Below, piece after piece: positions 42,408 to 50,401 of a DNA stretch of 64,000 nucleotides. The DNA is taken from assembly GCA_002384855.1 (NCBI GenBank), contig DGBP01000062.1, forward strand, positions 30,545 to 94,544, given 5' to 3'. This DNA comes from Nocardioidaceae bacterium UBA4001 (GTDB lineage Bacteria; Actinomycetota; Actinomycetes; Propionibacteriales; Nocardioidaceae). Each line of letters starts with the position of its first letter. Position 1 is the stretch's first letter. A program made the position numbers and the translations under genes. The notes under the pieces are model-generated. The model searched no databases. It was given only the letters and a program-made list of their open reading frames with translations, and was not told the origin of the DNA.

Positions 42408-43081
42408 CAGCGCTCCCCGTCGCGGGCGGTGCGCGCGAGACGGCGGGCCTCCCTGAGCGGCTCGGGGGTACGCCGTACCCGCGTCACGCTCTCCACGACG
42501 CCGACCGCCGTGGCCAGGTCGACCCGCCAGCCGGGATGGACGACGAGCGGTCGGACTCCCGCCCGGGTCCGCACCCAGGCCGCGACCACCTCCCCGCCGA
42601 TCCGGAGCGGGCTCGTCGCGCCGCGGCCGTCGCGCGGCCACTGCCCCTCAGCCACGAGAGGGCGGTGGGTCACTCCGACCGTCGGCAGGTCCAGGACGGC
42701 CCCGAGGTGCACTGCCAGGCCGGCGCGACGCGGGTGGTCCCGGCCGCTGGCGTCGAGCAGGAGCACGTCCGGGGACTTGGCCAGGCCGCGCACGGCCTCC
42801 TCCAGCAGCGGGCCCATGCGTAGCGCGAGCAGCCCCGGGGCGTACGGCGCCGTGGTGACTCCGCGGACGACGTGCTGGTCCACGACCCGTCCCTCGGCCA
42901 TCATCACGGCCGCTGCCCAGGCAGGGTCGCCCGTGGCCCCGGGACCGCTGAGGGCGCGGGGGAAGCAGACCCACACGCCGCCGACCAGCAGCCGGCCGGG
43001 CGGTGGCCGCCACGGTTCGGGGACTGCGGCGGCGAGCTCGCGCTGGAGCTCGACCAGGGACTCGGCGTCGGACGGCCACAT
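42404..43081 (-). CDS. Endonuclease V-like protein (key acidic residues replaced)
   Basis: A 225-residue protein with the EndoV fold: VLLLDASGRDHPRRAGLAVHLG carries the central Asp, GVTHRPLV the conserved binding segment, and VHPGWRVDL a later motif. EndoV normally cuts DNA/RNA 3' of inosine using two further acidic residues; here the N-terminal GVDVSY-type strand reads GGVWVCF and the REGP-type segment reads RMGP, so both acids appear replaced (Trp and Met). It may bind rather than cut. ATG 43081 overlaps the stop of the upstream broken gene. Confidence 0.78.
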   Translation of the reverse strand: MWPSDAESLVELQRELAAAVPEPWRPPPGRLLVGGVWVCFPRALSGPGATGDPAWAAAVMMAEGRVVDQHVVRGVTTAPYAPGLLALRMGPLLEEAVRGLAKSPDVLLLDASGRDHPRRAGLAVHLGAVLDLPTVGVTHRPLVAEGQWPRDGRGATSPLRIGGEVVAAWVRTRAGVRPLVVHPGWRVDLATAVGVVESVTRVRRTPEPLREARRLARTARDGERC

Positions 43082-43725
43082 CAGACCGCCGCCCGCTCCA
43101 CGACGGCCAGGCCGGCGGTCCACCACCCCGGTGCCCGGCCCTTGCTCGGCATCGCCACCCGGCCGAGGTCCTGACCACTCGTGGCGAGCAGCCACGAGAC
43201 GAGCGAGTTGGAGTTCCACATCTCCCCGGCACCGAGCTCGTCACGGCCCCACGTGGTGGCGGGGAAGGCGGGCACCAGGTCCAGCACCCGCTGCGCGAGG
43301 TGGGCATCGGTGCCGATGAGCTGCGGGCTGTCGACCGCCTCCGAGGCGTCGGGGATGCCGCCGTCGCGCCGGCGGCGAACCTCGTAGCTAAAGATCCGGG
43401 AACGTCCGAGGGGCGCCAGGCCGACCGGTCCCTCGCGCACCACGCCGCGGTCCGGCTCCGGCCTGCCCCAGACGGGTGCCATCTCGATCACGTACCTCCG
43501 CGCGTCGAGCCGGACCTACACGGCGGAGTGGTAGAGGTCGCAGGCAGTGCGCCGTCCGGGAGCCAGAACAGGTCGGCGCGTGTCTCCGGCGGACAGACCA
43601 TCTCGTGCTCCTCCGGCCCAGCCCAGCAGCCCCGGTCCGGATCCGCCAGGCGCGAAGGTCCCGACCGCGGTCACCGTGCACGCTCTGGGGAGGAGGTGTG
43701 CGCCGAGGCGGCTGTCGGCCGTCAC
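43081..43725 (-). pseudogene. Conserved actinobacterial protein interrupted by an in-frame amber codon
   Basis: Reading leftward, one continuous frame encodes TACDLYHSAV, then TAG (43516-43518), then VRLDARRYVIEMAPVWGRPEPDRGVV and on to RDELGAGEMWNSNSLVSWLLA, ending at 43081. The sequence across the stop (DLYHSA..VRLDARRYVIEM) looks continuous in composition, as if only the stop had been introduced. The 3' part alone could start at GTG 43491 (136 residues). Function unknown; the C-terminal EMWNSNSLVSWLL and RAPGWW motifs look conserved. It is directly upstream of the endonuclease V-like gene, translationally coupled. Confidence 0.6.
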
Positions 43726-43777
43726 GCACTGTAAGTGTCGGCGGCAGCCGGTTCATTGCACCGGGCCCGAGCGTCGC

Positions 43778-44428
43778 TCAGGCGAGGCGGCGTGCGACCT
43801 CGGCGGCTGCTGCGGCCACCCGAGGTCCGGCGACGTCGGGATCGAGGTCGCCGAGCGTGACGACGCCCACCGAGGCCTCGAGCCCCTCGACGCCGAGCAC
43901 GGGAGCGGCGAGGCCGCGGGCGCCCGGCTGCAGCTCCCCGGCGGTGCCGACGTAGCGTTCACCCGCGACCCCGCCGGCTCGCCTCTCCCGGCCGAGGAGG
44001 ATCGCTCGCCCTGCGGCGCCCTGGTCGAGGGGGTGGCGGGCGCCGACGCGGTAGGCGACGTGGAAGTCGGTCCAGCTGGGCTCGACGACCGCGATCGCCA
44101 GGGCCTCTCCCCCGTCCGCGACGGTCAGGTGGGCCGTCGTACCCAGCTCCTCCGCGAGGGCGCGCAGCACGGGCGTGGCCAGCTGGCGCAGCACCGGATG
44201 GACCCTGCGGGCCAGGGCGAGCACGCCCAGCCCGACGTGCAGGCGCCCCGACCCGTCCCGCCGGGCAAGGCCGTGCTGCTCGAGAGTGGTGACGAGGCGG
44301 TAGACGACCGTCCGGTTCACGCCCACCTCGGCGGCGAGCTCGGTGACGGTCAGCCCGTTGGCATGGGAGGCCAGGACCTCGAGCACCCGCAGCCCCCGGT
44401 CCAGGGTCTGCGAGGTCTCGGCGGGCAT
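43778..44428 (-). CDS. IclR family transcriptional regulator
   Basis: A 216-residue regulator. Winged HTH at residues about 8-65 (LTVTELAAEVGVNRTVVYRLVTTL) and an IclR effector domain with the typical HPLDQGAAGRAIL and VLGVEGLEASVGVV strands. ATG 44428. Members control aromatic and acetate catabolism, so it may act on the homogentisate genes; no divergent target is adjacent. Copy 3 of the hairpin repeat lies just upstream. Confidence 0.88.
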   Translation of the reverse strand: MPAETSQTLDRGLRVLEVLASHANGLTVTELAAEVGVNRTVVYRLVTTLEQHGLARRDGSGRLHVGLGVLALARRVHPVLRQLATPVLRALAEELGTTAHLTVADGGEALAIAVVEPSWTDFHVAYRVGARHPLDQGAAGRAILLGRERRAGGVAGERYVGTAGELQPGARGLAAPVLGVEGLEASVGVVTLGDLDPDVAGPRVAAAAAEVARRLA

Positions 44429-44463
44429 GGTGAGCAGAGTAGCCCTGCCCGTCGTACGCCCTC

Positions 44464-44586
44464 GGCGACCCGCGGCGAGCACTTACCGGGGGCGACCCGC
44501 GGCGCGCACCTACCGCGACAGACCGTCACCTACCGCGAGGTGTTTCACGGGGTAGGTGACGCTTTCCCAGGTGAACGTGGGAAAGC
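44464..44586. repeat. Composite two-hairpin repeat, copy 3 with extra tandem half-units
   Basis: Hairpin A: stem CGTCACCTACC/GGTAGGTGACG (44524-44534 with 44551-44561), 16-nt loop. Hairpin B: CTTTCCCA-ggtgaacg-TGGGAAAG (44562-44585), identical to copy 1. Upstream is a 27-bp tandem repeat (ggcgacccgcggcg..CAC[T/C]TACC at 44464 and 44491). The 16-nt loop of A is compensated but different in sequence from copy 1. Confidence 0.85.
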
Positions 44587-44616
44587 GGCGGCCCCACCTC
44601 CGAAGCAGACCCCACG

Positions 44617-46443
44617 TCAGGACGACTTGCGGGTCGCCGCCCACTCCCGGATCCGGTCGATCCGCTGCGCGAGCTGGTCGGCGGTCGCCACCGCGGCGGC
44701 CGGTCCCCCGCACTCACGGCGCAGGGCGGCGTGCGTCACGCCGTGGGGCTGGCCGGTGCGGTGGTTCCACGCGGCGACGAGGCCGTTCAGCTCACGCCGG
44801 AGCACGGCGAGGTGCTCGTGCGTCGACACGTCCCGCTCGACGTCGGCCGGGGTCGACGAGGTCGAGCCCTTCTGCCGCCGGGCCCGGTCGCTCTGACGCT
44901 GGTGCAGCAGGTCGCGCACCTGGTCGGGCTCGAGCAGGCCGGGGATCCCGAGGAAGTCCATCTCCTCCTCCGAGCCCACGTGCACCTCTCCCGAGTGGCC
45001 GAACTCGCCGCCGTCGAAGAGCACCCGGTCGAAGGTCGCCTCCGAGCCCATCGCCTCGAACGTGCCGAGCTCCTCCGCGCTTGCCGCCTCCGACGCCTGC
45101 GCCTGGTCGAGCAGGTCCTCCTCGGCGGCGAAGATGTCGCCCTCGTCGGCGACCTTGCGCTGCAGGACGTGGTCGCGCTGCACCTCCATCTCGGAGGCGA
45201 ACCCGAGCAGGTTGGGCACCGACGGAAGGAACACCGAGGCGGTCTCCCCGCGCCTGCGGGCACGCACGAAGCGGCCCACCGCCTGGGCGAAGAACAGGGG
45301 CGTGGAGACCGTGGTGGCGTAGACCCCGACCGCGAGACGGGGAACGTCCACACCTTCGGAGACCATGCGTACGGCGACCATCCACCTGTCGTCGCTCTCG
45401 GAGAAGGCAGCGATCCGCTTCGAGGCGGCCTTCTCGTCCGACAGCACGACCACCGGCCGGGTCCCGGTGATCTCCTTCAGCAGCGCGGCGTAGGCGCGGG
45501 CCGAGTCCTGGTCGGAGGCGATCACCAGCGCGCCGGCGTCGGGCACGTGACGGCGTACCTCCGACAGGCGCCTGTCGGCCGCCTGGAGCACCGAGGGCAT
45601 CCATGAGCCCTTCGGGTCCAACGCGGTGCGCAGCGCCTGCGCGGTCAGGTCCTTCGTCAGCGGCTCCCCCAGTCGGGCGGCCACCTCGTCGCCCGCGCGG
45701 GTGCGCCACTGCATCTCCCCGCTGTAGGCCATGAACAGCACCGGTCGCACGACGTGGTCGGCCAACGCGTGGGCGTAACCGTAGGTGAAGTCCGCGACGC
45801 TCTTGGCGATCCCGTCGGTGTCGGGGGCGTAGGTCACGAACGGGATCGGGTTGATGTCGGAGCGGAACGGGGTGCCCGTCAGCGCAAGTCGTCGCGTCGC
45901 AGGCTGGAACGCCTCGCGGACCGACTCGCCCCAGGACATGGCGTCGCCGGCGTGGTGCACCTCGTCGAGGATGACCAGCGTCTTGAACCGTTCGACCCGG
46001 ATCCGGTGGGCGAGGGCGTTCGTCGCGACCCCGGCGTAGGTCACCGCGACCCCGACGTAGTCCTTGCTGGTCGGCCCCCGTCTGCCGGAGTACGACGGGT
46101 CGATCGGGATGCCCACGCGTGCGGCCGCCTCGGCCCACTGGGTCTTCAGGTGCTCGGTCGGGGCGACGACGGTGATCCGCTCGACCACGCGGCGCGAGAG
46201 CAGCTCGGCAGCGACCGTCAGCGCGAAGGTCGTCTTGCCGGCGCCGGGTGTCGCGACCGCGAGGAAGTCGCGCGGGCTGGTCGTGAAGTACTGCTCGATC
46301 GCGGCCTGCTGCCAGGCGCGCAGCTTGGTCGCGGTGCCCCACGCGGCGCGGTCGGGGTACGCCGGGGGGAGGTCGGGGAGGGGTGCCGGGATGTGCTCGG
46401 CGGAGGGACCGGAGTGCTGGTCAGCGCGGTACGCAGGCGCCAC
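44617..46443 (-). CDS. DEAD/DEAH-box (SF2) helicase
   Basis: A 608-residue superfamily 2 helicase. Motif I ATPGAGKTTFAL, motif II VILDEVHHAGD, motif III ALTGTPFRSD, motif VI AQAVGRFVRARR (Q..GR..R) and motif V SEGVDVPRL are all present in order. A C-terminal region of about 180 residues is rich in Glu/Asp and specific to this actinobacterial group. It probably unwinds or remodels nucleic acids; no restriction or defence partner is adjacent. It is followed upstream by DUF3039, a common pairing in actinobacteria. Confidence 0.88.
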   Translation of the reverse strand: MAPAYRADQHSGPSAEHIPAPLPDLPPAYPDRAAWGTATKLRAWQQAAIEQYFTTSPRDFLAVATPGAGKTTFALTVAAELLSRRVVERITVVAPTEHLKTQWAEAAARVGIPIDPSYSGRRGPTSKDYVGVAVTYAGVATNALAHRIRVERFKTLVILDEVHHAGDAMSWGESVREAFQPATRRLALTGTPFRSDINPIPFVTYAPDTDGIAKSVADFTYGYAHALADHVVRPVLFMAYSGEMQWRTRAGDEVAARLGEPLTKDLTAQALRTALDPKGSWMPSVLQAADRRLSEVRRHVPDAGALVIASDQDSARAYAALLKEITGTRPVVVLSDEKAASKRIAAFSESDDRWMVAVRMVSEGVDVPRLAVGVYATTVSTPLFFAQAVGRFVRARRRGETASVFLPSVPNLLGFASEMEVQRDHVLQRKVADEGDIFAAEEDLLDQAQASEAASAEELGTFEAMGSEATFDRVLFDGGEFGHSGEVHVGSEEEMDFLGIPGLLEPDQVRDLLHQRQSDRARRQKGSTSSTPADVERDVSTHEHLAVLRRELNGLVAAWNHRTGQPHGVTHAALRRECGGPAAAVATADQLAQRIDRIREWAATRKSS

Positions 46444-46488
46444 GAACTGCCTTTCGAGGGGGTGCGAGAAGGACGAGGCGGAGTGAGG

Positions 46489-46743
46489 TCACTCCTCGCC
46501 GGAGTCGTCCTTCATGTGCTCCCAGGCCTCCTTGCACTCCGGGCAGACGGGGTACTTCTGCGGGTCCCGGCTGGGCACCCACACCTTCCCGCACAGCGCG
46601 ACGACGGGAGTCCCCATCACCATCGCCTCGGTCAGCTTGTCCTTGGGGACGTAGTGGGAGAACCGCTCGTGGTCGCCTTGGTCGGTCGGGACCGTCTGCT
46701 GCTGCTCGATGGTCTGGGCGCCGGGGCTCATCTGGGTGCTCAC
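46489..46743 (-). CDS. DUF3039 domain protein
   Basis: An 84-residue protein of family DUF3039: FSHYVPKDKLTEAMVMGTPVVALCGKVWVP followed by KYPVCPECKEAWEHM (key motif CGKVWVP..P..YPVCPxCK). The CGK and CPEC cysteines suggest a zinc site. GTG 46743. It lies 46 bp upstream of the helicase on the same strand. Confidence 0.85.
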   Translation of the reverse strand: MSTQMSPGAQTIEQQQTVPTDQGDHERFSHYVPKDKLTEAMVMGTPVVALCGKVWVPSRDPQKYPVCPECKEAWEHMKDDSGEE

Positions 46744-46790
46744 CCGCCCTAGTCTAACCGCGACCCGCGGGCCCGCTCGGCTCAACCGGC

Positions 46791-47372
46791 TCAGTTCATC
46801 GTGGGGTCGGCGGGCCTCGTCGAGACCCAGGCGAGCTCGCCGGCCTGGCGCCGCAGCACTCGCGCCCACAGCCCCTCCGGGCCGATGGCGAAGAGGTCGT
46901 CGTCCTCCAGCGGTACGACGTACCAGGAGCCCTCCTCGACCTCGGCGGCGAGCTGCCCCTCGCCCCACCCGGCGTAGCCGGCGAAGACCCGCATCCGCAC
47001 GATCACGTCCTCGAGGAGCTCGGTCGGCGTGTCGAGGTCGACGATCCCGAGGTGGTCGAAGAGCCGCCGGAAGCCGACCGGGTCCTCCTCCCCCTCGGCC
47101 GCCGGGATCTCGGCCACCGCGAGCGCGGAGTCGGTCCCGACCGGGCCGCCGTGGAAGAGCACCTCGGGCATCCCGAGCATGCCGCCCCACCCGGGCAGCA
47201 CCTCCCCGACGGGCACCGGGGAGGGACGGTTGAGCACGACCCCGAGCGAGCCGCTCTCGTCGTGGTCGAGGAGCAGGACGACCGTGCGCTCGAAGTTCGG
47301 GTCGGCCAGCCGAGGCGTCGCCACGAGCAGCCGGCCCGAGCGCAGGGAGGTGCGGCCCGCTCCGTCAGCCAT
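46791..47372 (-). CDS. YqgE/AlgH family protein
   Basis: A 193-residue DUF179 protein: GRLLVATPRLADPNFERTVVLLLDHDESGSLGVVLNRP (core P.L.D.NF..TVVLL..H...G..GVVLNRP), FHGGPVG and VFAGYAGWGEGQLAAEVEEGSW. Function unresolved; AlgH regulates alginate in Pseudomonas but is widespread. ATG 47372 overlaps the malic enzyme stop by 8 nt, so the pair is coupled. Confidence 0.9.
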   Translation of the reverse strand: MADGAGRTSLRSGRLLVATPRLADPNFERTVVLLLDHDESGSLGVVLNRPSPVPVGEVLPGWGGMLGMPEVLFHGGPVGTDSALAVAEIPAAEGEEDPVGFRRLFDHLGIVDLDTPTELLEDVIVRMRVFAGYAGWGEGQLAAEVEEGSWYVVPLEDDDLFAIGPEGLWARVLRRQAGELAWVSTRPADPTMN

Positions 47373-48792
47373 GCCCACCGTCCGCCGAGGTCGAACCGAT
47401 GCCGGCGGCGGTCTCGGCCGCGTGCCGCACGGCGGCCGCGACCGACTTGTGCACGTCGGGATGGAAGACGCTCGGGATGATGTAGTCGGCGTTGAGCTCG
47501 TCGTCGGTGACAGCTCCGGCGATGGCCTCGGCGGCGGCGACGAGGATGCTGCTGTCGATGCCGTGGGCGGCGGCGTCGAGGAGGCCGCGGAACACCCCGG
47601 GGAAGGCCAGCACGTTGTTGATCTGGTTGGGGTAGTCCGACCGACCTGTGGCGACGACCGCGGCGTGCCGCCGGGCCGCGGCCGGGTCGACCTCGGGCAC
47701 GGGGTTGGCCAGCGCGAAGACGATCGCGCCGTCGGCCATGGTCGCGACGTCCTCGCCGGTGAGGATGTTCGGTGCCGAGACGCCGATGAAGACGTCGGCG
47801 CCCTTCAGGGCGTCGCGCAGGCTGCCGGTGACCGCCGCCCTGTTCGTCGCCTCGGCCAGCCAGCGCAGGGACTCGTGGAGGTTCGGCCGGTCGCGGTGGA
47901 TGACGCCCTCGACGTCGGCGACCACGACGTCGGTGACCCCCGCCTCGAGGAGGACCCGGAGGATCGCGCTGCCCGCGGCTCCGGCCCCCGACATCACGAC
48001 GCGGACGGAGCGCATCTGCTTGCCCACGACCCGCAGCGCGTTCTCCAGCGCGGCCAGCACGACGATCGCGGTGCCGTGCTGGTCGTCGTGGAAGACGGGG
48101 ATGTCGAGGATGTCGCGCAGCCTGGCCTCGATCTCGAAGCAGCGGGGAGCCGAGATGTCCTCGAGGTTGATGCCGGCGAACCCCGGCGCGATGGCCCGGA
48201 CGATCTCGACGATCTGGTCGGCGTCCTGGGTGTCGAGGCACAGCGGCCAGGCGTCGATACCGGCGAACCGCTTGAACAGCGCGGACTTGCCCTCCATGAC
48301 GGGAAGCGCCGCGGCCGGGCCGATGTTGCCGAGGCCGAGCACCGCCGAGCCGTCGGTGACCACCGCGACCGCGTTGCGCTTCACGGTGAGCCGGCGCGCG
48401 TCATCGGGGTTGTCCGCGATGGCCTCGCAGACCCGCGCCACCCCGGGCGTGTAGACCATCGACAGGTCGTCGCGGTTGCGGATGGGGTGCTTGGGCTGCA
48501 TCTCGATGGTGCCCCCGAGATGCATCAGGAAGGTCCGGTCCGACACCTTGTGGACGACCACGCCCTCCATCGCCCGCAGCGCGTCGACGATCTCGTCGGC
48601 GTGCGCGGTGTCGGAGGCCGCACAGGTCACGTCCATCCGCAGCTTGTCGTGGCCCGAGGCCGTGACGTCGAGGGCGGTGACCACTCCTCCGGCCCGTTCG
48701 ACGGTGGAGGTCAGCTCGCTGGTCGCCGTCCCCCCCGCCTGCAGCTCGAGGCGGACGGTGATCGAGTAGGAGATGCTCGGTGAGGTGGCCAC
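47365..48792 (-). CDS. NAD-dependent malic enzyme with N-terminal ACT domain
   Basis: A 475-residue enzyme decarboxylating malate to pyruvate. An ACT-like regulatory domain occupies residues about 8-85 (ITVRLELQAGGTATSELTSTVERAGG style), followed by the malic enzyme domain: DLSMVYTPGVARVCEAIA, the metal/substrate segment GINLEDISAPRCFEIE, HDDQHGTAIV and VMSGAGAAGSAILRVLLEAGV for NAD. GTG 48792 with GAGGG upstream. algH follows and overlaps. Confidence 0.9.
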   Translation of the reverse strand: MATSPSISYSITVRLELQAGGTATSELTSTVERAGGVVTALDVTASGHDKLRMDVTCAASDTAHADEIVDALRAMEGVVVHKVSDRTFLMHLGGTIEMQPKHPIRNRDDLSMVYTPGVARVCEAIADNPDDARRLTVKRNAVAVVTDGSAVLGLGNIGPAAALPVMEGKSALFKRFAGIDAWPLCLDTQDADQIVEIVRAIAPGFAGINLEDISAPRCFEIEARLRDILDIPVFHDDQHGTAIVVLAALENALRVVGKQMRSVRVVMSGAGAAGSAILRVLLEAGVTDVVVADVEGVIHRDRPNLHESLRWLAEATNRAAVTGSLRDALKGADVFIGVSAPNILTGEDVATMADGAIVFALANPVPEVDPAAARRHAAVVATGRSDYPNQINNVLAFPGVFRGLLDAAAHGIDSSILVAAAEAIAGAVTDDELNADYIIPSVFHPDVHKSVAAAVRHAAETAAGIGSTSADGGHG

Positions 48793-48917
48793 GCCCTCAT
48801 GTTGCCATGCCCCAGATCGTGAGCCCCGACCACGACGCCGGGGAGGGGGTGCGCGGAGGGAGTCCGCGTCGGCATCGCAGCCGGGGCTGCTCGGGTGGCC
48901 CCTGAGGGGCGCGGGTG

Positions 48918-49466
48918 TCAGGCGGCGAGGGCCGCCTTCACCCGGCTCCTCAGCGACCGGCGGTGCCGGTCGGAGGCGTGTCGACCCCGCGTGCGCGGGG
49001 GCGGCGAAGGCGGCCGGTAGCCGGCCCTCGCGCGCTCCTCCAGCTTGCGTCCGACACCTGTTGCCGCCGGGCTCGACGGGCTCGCCTTGCCGGCCATCGC
49101 GGCCAGCAGGATCCACTCCTTGCGGCGGGCGGCGGCGACCATGGCGGCCACCTCGTCGCCGCCGGGGTTCTCGCCCGCGGCGTCGAGGACGGCGCGGACG
49201 CCGGCGAGGTCGCGCGCAGCCGAGCGCCAGGCGGTCAGTACGGCGGCCTCGGGGTCGGCGGGACTGTTCGCGAGCTCACGCTCGATGTCACCGCTCAGGC
49301 GGGTGTGCCAGCGCAGCTGGAGCGCGCCGAGCAGGGCGGCCTCGTCGCCGAAGGTCTGCGCCACGCCGGGCAGCCCCATCGGGAGCCGGCCGTCACGGTG
49401 CGCGTCGACGTGGGCGAGCACGTCGCGGAGGACCTCTCCGCGTCGGTGGAAGGTGTCCCAGGTCAT
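48918..49466 (-). CDS. Conserved actinobacterial hypothetical protein
   Basis: A 182-residue helical protein beginning MTWDTFHRRGEVLRDVLAHVDAHRDG, with LRWHTRLSGDIERELA and a basic, disordered C-terminus (RPPSPPPRTRGRHASDRHRR). No catalytic motif is visible. It is divergent from a TetR regulator, with palindromic operator-like sequence between, so it is a probable TetR target. Function unknown. Confidence 0.7.
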   Translation of the reverse strand: MTWDTFHRRGEVLRDVLAHVDAHRDGRLPMGLPGVAQTFGDEAALLGALQLRWHTRLSGDIERELANSPADPEAAVLTAWRSAARDLAGVRAVLDAAGENPGGDEVAAMVAAARRKEWILLAAMAGKASPSSPAATGVGRKLEERARAGYRPPSPPPRTRGRHASDRHRRSLRSRVKAALAA

Positions 49467-49491
49467 GGGGGTCCCTCCTCTCTCACTCGTT

Positions 49492-49516
49492 CCGTTGGTT
49501 CCATACCAACGGTATG
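49492..49516. promoter_or_regulatory. Nested palindromes, candidate TetR operator
   Basis: CCGTTGGT-tccat-ACCAACGG (49492-49512) overlaps CATACC-AAC-GGTATG (49502-49516). They lie between the divergent hypothetical gene and the TetR gene, 25 bp from the start of the former. Confidence 0.55.
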
Positions 49517-49631
49517 TAAACTACCCGAAGTATGCCAACCGGCAAACGGTGACCTGCCACACACCGCCTCTTCGGCTCTCCGTGGCGATCTGCTGCACGG
49601 CGGCCGGGCGCGGCAGACATATGCTCGGCCC

Positions 49632-50360
49632 ATGACCACGAAAGCCAAGCGCCTGGTACCGGGGTCCTCGCGCCGCCAGCAGTACTCCGCGGCGACGAAG
49701 CGGGCGCTGGTCGACGTGGCCACCGACCTGTTCACCGAGCAGGGGTACGCCGGGACGAGCCTCGACGAGATCGTCGCCGGCGCCCAGGTCACGAAGGGCG
49801 CGCTCTACCACCACTTCAGCGGCAAGCAGGCGCTCTTCGAGGCGGTCTTCGAGAAGGTGGAGGCCGAGGCGAGCAAGCGCATCGGTACGACGGTTCGCCG
49901 CACGCGGGACCCGTGGGAGAAGGCCACCCTCGGCCTGCGCGAGTTCCTCGCCGTCGTGCAGCAGCCGGCCTACAGCCGCATCGTCGTCCAGGAGGGCCCG
50001 GTCGTCCTGGGCTACGAGCGCTACCGCGAGCAGGAGGAGCGGTCGACCTTCGGCATCGTCCAGGAGATCGTCGCCTCCGTGCTGGACGCCTATGACCTCG
50101 AGCCGAGCATGGTGGAGACCTTCAGCCGGGTCTTCTTCGGTGCAATGTCGGCCGCCGGGGCAGCGGTCTCCTCCGCCGAGGACACGCGTCGCGCCAGCGC
50201 CGAGGTGGAGGCGACGATCGCGTTCATCCTCGCCGGCCTCCAGCAGCAGGCGGAGTCCGGCGGGACGCTCCCCGGGCCGAGCGACCTGGACGCGGGGGCC
50301 GACGGTCCCCCGGCGGGCGACCACGAGGCTGCCGAGGACGACGAGAGGGGCGCCGGCTGA
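49632..50360 (+). CDS. TetR family transcriptional regulator
   Basis: A 242-residue repressor. HTH at residues about 20-65: ALVDVATDLFTEQGYAGTSLDEIVAGAQVTKGALYHHFSGKQALFEAVF (core AGVTKGALYHHF). The C-terminal ligand domain holds VVQEGPVVLGYERYREQEE; the tail is acidic and disordered. ATG 49632. It probably represses itself and the divergent gene at 48918 through the palindromes at 49492-49516. Confidence 0.88.
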   Translation: MTTKAKRLVPGSSRRQQYSAATKRALVDVATDLFTEQGYAGTSLDEIVAGAQVTKGALYHHFSGKQALFEAVFEKVEAEASKRIGTTVRRTRDPWEKATLGLREFLAVVQQPAYSRIVVQEGPVVLGYERYREQEERSTFGIVQEIVASVLDAYDLEPSMVETFSRVFFGAMSAAGAAVSSAEDTRRASAEVEATIAFILAGLQQQAESGGTLPGPSDLDAGADGPPAGDHEAAEDDERGAG

Positions 50361-50375
50361 GCCGACGCCCCTCTC
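50343..50375. terminator. Bidirectional terminator between TetR and DUF3048 genes
   Basis: GAGAGGGGCG (50343-50352) pairs with CGCCCCTCTC (50366-50375); the loop forms an inner CGGC/GCCG pair. It contains the TetR stop codon and lies 27 bp before the 3' end of the convergent gene. Confidence 0.7.
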
Positions 50376-50401
50376 GACCGGACAGGGTCGCCCCTGCCGG
50401 C

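Noticed and set aside
44617..46443. Defence-island helicase
   Set aside because: No nuclease, methylase or other defence partner is adjacent; the DUF3039 pairing is an ordinary actinobacterial arrangement.
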